DNA of 8,870 nt from Actinomycetales bacterium (GTDB lineage: Bacteria > Actinomycetota > Actinomycetes > Mycobacteriales > Mycobacteriaceae), in assembly GCA_012838715.1 (NCBI GenBank), contig DUOR01000178.1, forward strand, positions 1 to 8,870, given 5' to 3'. Every line of letters starts with the position of its first letter. Positions within the stretch are counted from its first letter, which is position 1. A program made the translations under genes and the position numbers. The notes under the pieces are model-generated. The model saw only the letters and a list, made by a program, of their open reading frames with translations. It searched no databases and had not been told where the DNA came from. Positions 5,670-8,870 of this stretch are shown one piece after another.

Positions 5670-5792
5670 CCAAAACTCGGGATCAGTCGGCCCTCCCACC
5701 AAAACTCGGGATCAATAACTCGGGATCACCTCCGTGGACCCACCTTTAACTCGGGATCAGTACTGATCCCGAGTTATTGATCCCGAGTTTTA
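5670..5792. repeat. Cluster of six copies of a 12-bp motif, AACTCGGGATCA, in direct and inverted orientation
   Basis: Exact copies on the plus strand start at 5674, 5703, 5717 and 5748; exact inverted copies (TGATCCCGAGTT) lie at 5764-5775 and 5778-5789. Copies two and three form a 28-bp unit (5701-5728) whose perfect reverse complement is 5764-5791. Copies four and five form a separate perfect palindrome. Copies one and two share a longer 16-bp core, CCAAAACTCGGGATCA. The cluster lies about 125 nt downstream of manC and about 390 nt upstream of whiB2, and its AT-rich edges contrast with the GC-rich surroundings. It could be a regulator-binding array, a terminator or attenuator, or the end region or remnant of a mobile element; I do not recognise the motif. 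Confidence 0.9.
5747..5776. repeat. Perfect 30-bp palindrome inside the repeat cluster
   Basis: Fifteen bases on each side of the 5761/5762 centre are exactly complementary. The centre reads AGTACT and each arm is one 12-mer plus an outer T or A. As RNA it would form a near-closed hairpin; as DNA it is a strong dimer site. Neither strand has a T tract directly after it, so it is not a classical terminator. Confidence 0.85.
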
Positions 5793-5802
5793 GGTTCCGG
5801 AG

Positions 5803-5826
5803 GTCCGCAGCCGGGCGCCGGCGGAC
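5803..5826 (-). terminator. GC-rich hairpin downstream of manC (weak terminator candidate)
   Basis: GTCCGC (5803-5808) and GCGGAC (5821-5826) are exact inverted arms around a GC-rich loop that can itself fold. It lies about 90 nt past the manC stop. No T tract follows on either strand, so termination here is only possible. The rest of 5793-5917 shows nothing recognisable. Confidence 0.25.
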
Positions 5827-5917
5827 GGGGAGCCCACATTTCGGAGGAAGCAGCCCGAGCACGCGGCAAACTGGACGCCAACGGACCGCAAGAGAACGGC
5901 CGCCGAACCCCCGCGGA

Positions 5918-7015
5918 CTACACGTCCGTGGAGAAGCGCACGCCGCCGTCCGGGATGCTGACGCCCGGCCACACGCGGGCGCCGGAGATCAGCTCGCAGC
6001 GGGCGCCGACGTCCGCGCCTTCGCCGATGACGGCGTCGCGGATGACGCAGCGCGGACCGATGGTGGCGCCCGACGCGATGATGGAGCGCTCGATGACGGC
6101 GCCGGCGCCGATCTTCGCGCCGTCGAACACGACGGTCTGGTCCAGGCGGACGCCCGCGCCGATCTCGGCGCCGCGGCCCACGACGGTGCCGCCGTACAGC
6201 AGGGCGCCACCGCCGACGGCGGCGGAGTCGTCGACCAGGGACTCGCCGTGGCGGCCCTCCAGCAGCGGCGACGGGGCGATGCCGCGGACCAGGTCCGAGG
6301 AGCCGCGCACGAAGTCCGCCGGGGTGCCCATGTCGCGCCAGTACGCGTAGTCGACGTAACCGTAGACCCGGCGGCCGTCGTCCAGGAGCGCCGGGAAAAT
6401 CTCGCGCTCGACGCTGATGGCGCGGCCGGCGGGGATGTTCTCGATGATCTCGCGGCGGAACACGTAGCAGCCGGCGTTGATCTGGTCGGTCGGCGGGTCC
6501 TGGGTCTTCTCCAGGAATTCGAGTACGCGGTCGTCGTCGTCCGTCGGCACGCAGCCGAAGGCGCGGGGGTCGGGGACGCGGACGAGGTGCATGGTCACGT
6601 CCGCCTCCTTCTCCGCGTGCTGCGCGAGGATGGCGCCCAGGTCGGTGCCGCCGAGAACGTCGCCGTTGAACACCATCTGGGTGTCGAAGCGCAGCTTGTC
6701 GGCCACGTTGCGGATGCCGCCGCCGGTGCCCAGCGGCTCGTCCTCCACCACGTACTCGATGTCGAGGCCCAGGTCGGAGCCGTCGCCGAAGTGCTCCTCG
6801 AAGACCTCCGCCTTGTACGACGTGCCGAGCACCACGTGCGTCATGCCCGCGGCGCGGATGCGGCCGAGCAGGTGCTCCAGGAAGGGCACGCCCGCGGTGG
6901 GCAGCATCGGCTTCGGGGTGCCCACCGTCAGGGGCCGCAGGCGGGTGCCCTGGCCTCCGACGAGGATCACCGCGTCGGTGCGGGAAGCGAGCTCGGCGGC
7001 GTCGGGGGTGGTCAT
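5918..7015 (-). CDS. manC: Mannose-1-phosphate guanylyltransferase (ManC / RmlA2)
   Basis: Nucleotidyltransferase that makes GDP-mannose from mannose-1-phosphate and GTP, the donor for PIM, lipomannan and polyprenyl-phosphomannose synthesis. The 365-aa product has the signature ILVGGQGTRLRPLT (17-30) with PKPML (34-38), the EPLGTGGGI loop (93-101), the metal-binding FNGD (117-120) and WRDMGTP (226-232). From about residue 262 a left-handed beta-helix of hexapeptide repeats (GAEIGAGV, GAKIGAGA, GATIGPRC, GADVGARC) fills the C-terminus. I prefer the ATG at 7013-7015, which has AGGAGG at 7028-7033 (12-nt spacer) and gives the normal family length; a GTG at 7055-7057 would add 14 residues and place the AGGAGG inside the gene. 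It lies 64 nt after wbbL. Paralogous glucose-1-phosphate thymidylyltransferase (RmlA) is the main alternative; the mannose genes nearby favour ManC. Confidence 0.9.
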   Translation of the reverse strand: MTTPDAAELASRTDAVILVGGQGTRLRPLTVGTPKPMLPTAGVPFLEHLLGRIRAAGMTHVVLGTSYKAEVFEEHFGDGSDLGLDIEYVVEDEPLGTGGGIRNVADKLRFDTQMVFNGDVLGGTDLGAILAQHAEKEADVTMHLVRVPDPRAFGCVPTDDDDRVLEFLEKTQDPPTDQINAGCYVFRREIIENIPAGRAISVEREIFPALLDDGRRVYGYVDYAYWRDMGTPADFVRGSSDLVRGIAPSPLLEGRHGESLVDDSAAVGGGALLYGGTVVGRGAEIGAGVRLDQTVVFDGAKIGAGAVIERSIIASGATIGPRCVIRDAVIGEGADVGARCELISGARVWPGVSIPDGGVRFSTDV

Positions 7016-7027
7016 GGTGAGAGGATT

Positions 7028-7033
7028 CCTCCT
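7028..7033 (-). promoter_or_regulatory. Ribosome-binding site of manC (AGGAGG)
   Basis: Full AGGAGG on the minus strand, 12 nt before the preferred ATG. The long spacer leaves some doubt, but the site falls inside the coding frame of the upstream GTG alternative and so argues against that start. Confidence 0.6.
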
Positions 7034-7079
7034 GGTGTCGACCGGCGGGCGGCTCACTGCCGCCGATTCATGTCCGGAA

Positions 7080-7997
7080 TTACTTCTTACGCTTCTTCAC
7101 GGCCAAAACTATGCCGCCACGCAGGGCGAGGCCCACCTTCAGGGCCAGCCGGACGGGCGCGAGCCACGGTCCGGTGAGCCGGTCCGACATGAACCGGTAG
7201 GCGGAATCGTGGTGGGCGCGGACGGTGATCTCCGGGTGCGAGGACGCCGAATGCCCTTGCGCGTGCCGGATTTCGGCGGCCGGGGTGAAGATGTTCCGCC
7301 AGCCGGCGCGGCCCAGCCGGTCGCCGAGGTCGACGTCCTCCATGTACATGAAGTAGCGGGAGTCGAAGCCGCCGACGGAGTCGAACGCGTCCCAGCGCAG
7401 CAGCAGGCAGGAGCCGGACAGCCACCCGGCGTCGCGTTCGCGGGACATGTCCGAGTCGTCGCGGTAGCGGCGGGAGAAGGGGTTGCCGGGCCAGACGTCG
7501 GCAAGCAGGGCGTGGCCGATGCCGCCGACGAGGTCGGGGACGGCGCGGGCGGAGGGGTAGGCGGTGCCGTCGGCCTCGCGGATGAGGGGGCCCACGGCCC
7601 CGGCGCGGGGGTTGCGGCGCGCGCAGTCGAGCAGTTCGGCGATGGAGCCCGGCGCGAAGATGACGTCGGGGTTGACCAGCAGGACGTGGTCGCCGCGGAT
7701 GCGGCCGGCGTCGCGCATGCGGGCCACTTCGGCGATGCCGCGGTTCGCGGCCGCGCCGTAGCCGATGTTGCCGCCGGTCGGCAGGAAAATGACGTCGTCG
7801 CGCCCTTCCGCGGTGGCCCGCTCGGCCTCGGCTTCCGGGGAGCCGTCGACGGAACCGTTGTCCGCCATCACCAGCACCGTTCCGTCCGGCGTGGCGCCGG
7901 GCAGCGAATCGACCAGGGCGCGCAGGTGCTCGCCGGGCGAATAGGTGACGGTGACGACCCCCAACGGCAGTTGTTTGGTGTCGCGCCCTTCATTCAC
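7080..7997 (-). CDS. wbbL: Rhamnosyltransferase WbbL (dTDP-Rha: decaprenyl-PP-GlcNAc alpha-1,3-L-rhamnosyltransferase)
   Basis: GT2-family glycosyltransferase that adds L-rhamnose to decaprenyl-diphospho-GlcNAc, completing the linker that joins arabinogalactan to peptidoglycan; essential in mycobacteria. The product is 305 aa. Visible motifs: N-terminal strand VVTVTYSPGEHL (14-25), ADNGSVDGS (45-53), NIGYGAAANRGI (77-88), LLVNPD (106-111, the DxD-equivalent), GWLSGSCLLLRW (191-202) and the catalytic FMYMEDVDLGDRLGRAGW (216-233). The protein ends in KKRKK after a hydrophobic, amphipathic segment (about 280-300), consistent with peripheral membrane attachment. The open frame runs on far upstream through rmlD, but GT2 homology begins only after the GTG at 7995-7997, which has AGGG 8 nt before it, overlapping the rmlD stop. 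The gap to rmlD is 10 nt, so the two are co-transcribed and probably coupled. Confidence 0.93.
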   Translation of the reverse strand: MNEGRDTKQLPLGVVTVTYSPGEHLRALVDSLPGATPDGTVLVMADNGSVDGSPEAEAERATAEGRDDVIFLPTGGNIGYGAAANRGIAEVARMRDAGRIRGDHVLLVNPDVIFAPGSIAELLDCARRNPRAGAVGPLIREADGTAYPSARAVPDLVGGIGHALLADVWPGNPFSRRYRDDSDMSRERDAGWLSGSCLLLRWDAFDSVGGFDSRYFMYMEDVDLGDRLGRAGWRNIFTPAAEIRHAQGHSASSHPEITVRAHHDSAYRFMSDRLTGPWLAPVRLALKVGLALRGGIVLAVKKRKK

Positions 7998-8007
7998 GCG
8001 GCCAACC

Positions 8008-8870
8008 CTAGAGCAGTGCCCGCCGCAGGGCGTCCCGCCACCCCGGCAGCGGGGTGAAACCGGCGTCGCGCCAGTCGTTCCCGTCGAGGACGGACCAGGC
8101 GGGCCGGGGTGCGGGGCGGGGGAATTCGGCGGAGGTGCAGGGGCGCACGCGGGCAGGGTCGGCGCCGGCGAGGGCGAAGGTTTCGGCGGCGAGGCCGTGC
8201 CAGGTGGTGGCGCCGGTGCCGGTGACGTGGAAGGTGCCGGCGACGGGCCGCAGGGCGAGTTCCCACAGTGCGTCGGCGAGGTCGTCGGCGAAGGTGGGGT
8301 TGCCGTGCTGGTCGGCGACGACGTTGATGGTGCCGTCGGGGCGCCCCCGTTCCTCCAGGGAGAGCATGGTGGACACGAAGTCGGGCGTCCCCGGTTGCGT
8401 CGGCCCCGAGTACACCCATGCGGTGCGCACGATGCTGGCGGCGGCCCCGGAGTCGCGCACCAGCCGCTCCCCCGCGAGTTTGGTGCGGCCGTAGGCGGTG
8501 GCGGGCCGCGTCGGGTCGCCGACGCGCAGTGGTTCGCTTTCCGACGCCGCCCCATCCGCGTCCCCGCCAGCCTCCGGGCCGCCGTCCCCGAAGACGTAGT
8601 CGGTGGAGATGTGGATGAGGTGCGCCCCGGTGGTCTTGCAGCGTTCGGCGAGGTGGCCGGCCGCGGTGGCGTTGATGAGGTGGGCGCGGGCCTCGTCGGT
8701 TTCGGCGCCGTCGACGTCGGTGTGGGCGGCGGCGTTGATGACGACGTCGGCGGCCAGCGCCGGATGCGCGGCGACCGCGGCGGCGTCCGTGATGTCCAGG
8801 TCCGCCCGGGCCAGCGCCACGACGGCCGCGCCCTCCGGCGCCCGGCGCACCAGCGACGTGCCGAGCTGGC
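8008..8870 (-). CDS. rmlD: dTDP-4-dehydrorhamnose reductase RmlD (5' end outside the window)
   Basis: Short-chain dehydrogenase that makes the last step to dTDP-L-rhamnose, the donor used by WbbL next door. About 286 residues are visible. The frame stays open to the window edge and the first readable residues are QLGTSLVRRAPEG, the end of the GxxGQLG nucleotide-binding loop. The true start is therefore roughly 10 codons or more beyond 8870, and the in-frame GTG at 8848-8850 is not the start. Further motifs: NAAAHTDVDGAE, ISTDYVF (catalytic Thr), YGRTKLAGE (the Y-x3-K pair) and DQHGNPTFADDLADALWEL. A Gly/Ala/Asp-rich insert of about a dozen residues follows STDYVFGDG. Whether this is a free RmlD or the second half of an RmlC-RmlD fusion, as I recall for C. 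glutamicum, cannot be seen here. Confidence 0.92.
   Translation of the reverse strand, partial: QLGTSLVRRAPEGAAVVALARADLDITDAAAVAAHPALAADVVINAAAHTDVDGAETDEARAHLINATAAGHLAERCKTTGAHLIHISTDYVFGDGGPEAGGDADGAASESEPLRVGDPTRPATAYGRTKLAGERLVRDSGAAASIVRTAWVYSGPTQPGTPDFVSTMLSLEERGRPDGTINVVADQHGNPTFADDLADALWELALRPVAGTFHVTGTGATTWHGLAAETFALAGADPARVRPCTSAEFPRPAPRPAWSVLDGNDWRDAGFTPLPGWRDALRRALL

Noticed and set aside
5419..5780. Two overlapping small open frames of 91-99 codons in the intergenic region
   Set aside because: No ribosome site, no recognisable domain, and their 3' halves are translations of the AACTCGGGATCA repeats.
5670..5792. CRISPR array
   Set aside because: The repeats are only 12 bp, occur in both orientations, have irregular 2-19 bp gaps and no cas genes nearby.
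7016..7057. Upstream GTG start for manC (14 extra residues)
   Set aside because: It would put the AGGAGG inside the coding sequence and has no comparable ribosome site of its own; the ATG at 7015 gives the usual family length.
5777..8057. Long plus-strand frames opposite manC, wbbL and the end of rmlD
   Set aside because: Shadow frames with biased composition; the minus strand encodes well-conserved enzymes throughout.
7998..8555. In-frame upstream extension of wbbL to 491 codons
   Set aside because: The added part is Pro/Thr/Ser-rich and antiphase to rmlD on the same strand, which has true RmlD motifs; GT2 homology starts after the GTG at 7997.
8848..8850. GTG as the start of rmlD
   Set aside because: Residues QLGTSL just upstream in frame belong to the conserved nucleotide-binding loop, so the gene begins outside the window.

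Overview
The window is a high-GC actinobacterial chromosome segment, almost certainly from the order Mycobacteriales (Corynebacteriales) and most likely Corynebacterium or a close relative. The basis is gene content and order. Reading leftward on the minus strand the genes are rmlD (5' end cut by the window), wbbL, manC/rmlA2 and whiB2. Then come a convergent zincin-like gene on the plus strand and, divergent from it, DUF3499, manB, a TobH/SIS-like gene and manA. As I recall it, this is the Mycobacterium tuberculosis order Rv3266c to Rv3255c. The F420 genes fbiA and fbiB, which sit between manC and whiB2 in mycobacteria, are missing here.

Region by region: 20-3645 (minus) is a tight manB, SIS-like, manA cluster that supplies and interconverts mannose phosphates. 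3760-4149 (minus) is a conserved Cys-rich DUF3499 protein. 4150-4351 is a divergent intergenic region with two near-identical leaderless promoters and a 19-bp direct repeat. 4352-4810 (plus) is a zincin-fold protein that has lost its HExxH motif. 4811-4916 holds terminator-like hairpins between convergent genes. 4917-5282 (minus) is the iron-sulfur regulator WhiB2, with a promoter and a candidate operator upstream. 5283-5917 is a 635-nt region without a convincing gene; it contains a dense cluster of six copies of a 12-bp motif arranged as nested palindromes. 5918-8870 (minus) is the rmlD-wbbL-manC operon.

Together the genes feed the mycolyl-arabinogalactan envelope and mannose glycoconjugates. 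RmlD makes dTDP-L-rhamnose. WbbL attaches rhamnose to the decaprenyl-PP-GlcNAc linkage unit that anchors arabinogalactan to peptidoglycan. ManA, ManB and ManC make GDP-mannose for PIMs, lipomannan and protein mannosylation. WhiB2 links the block to septation and growth control.

The core genes are ordinary. The signals most worth following are the repeat cluster at 5670-5792 with its two mutually exclusive folds, the matched TAGACT-N7-start leaderless promoters, the degenerate zincin, and the palindrome over the whiB2 -10 element.
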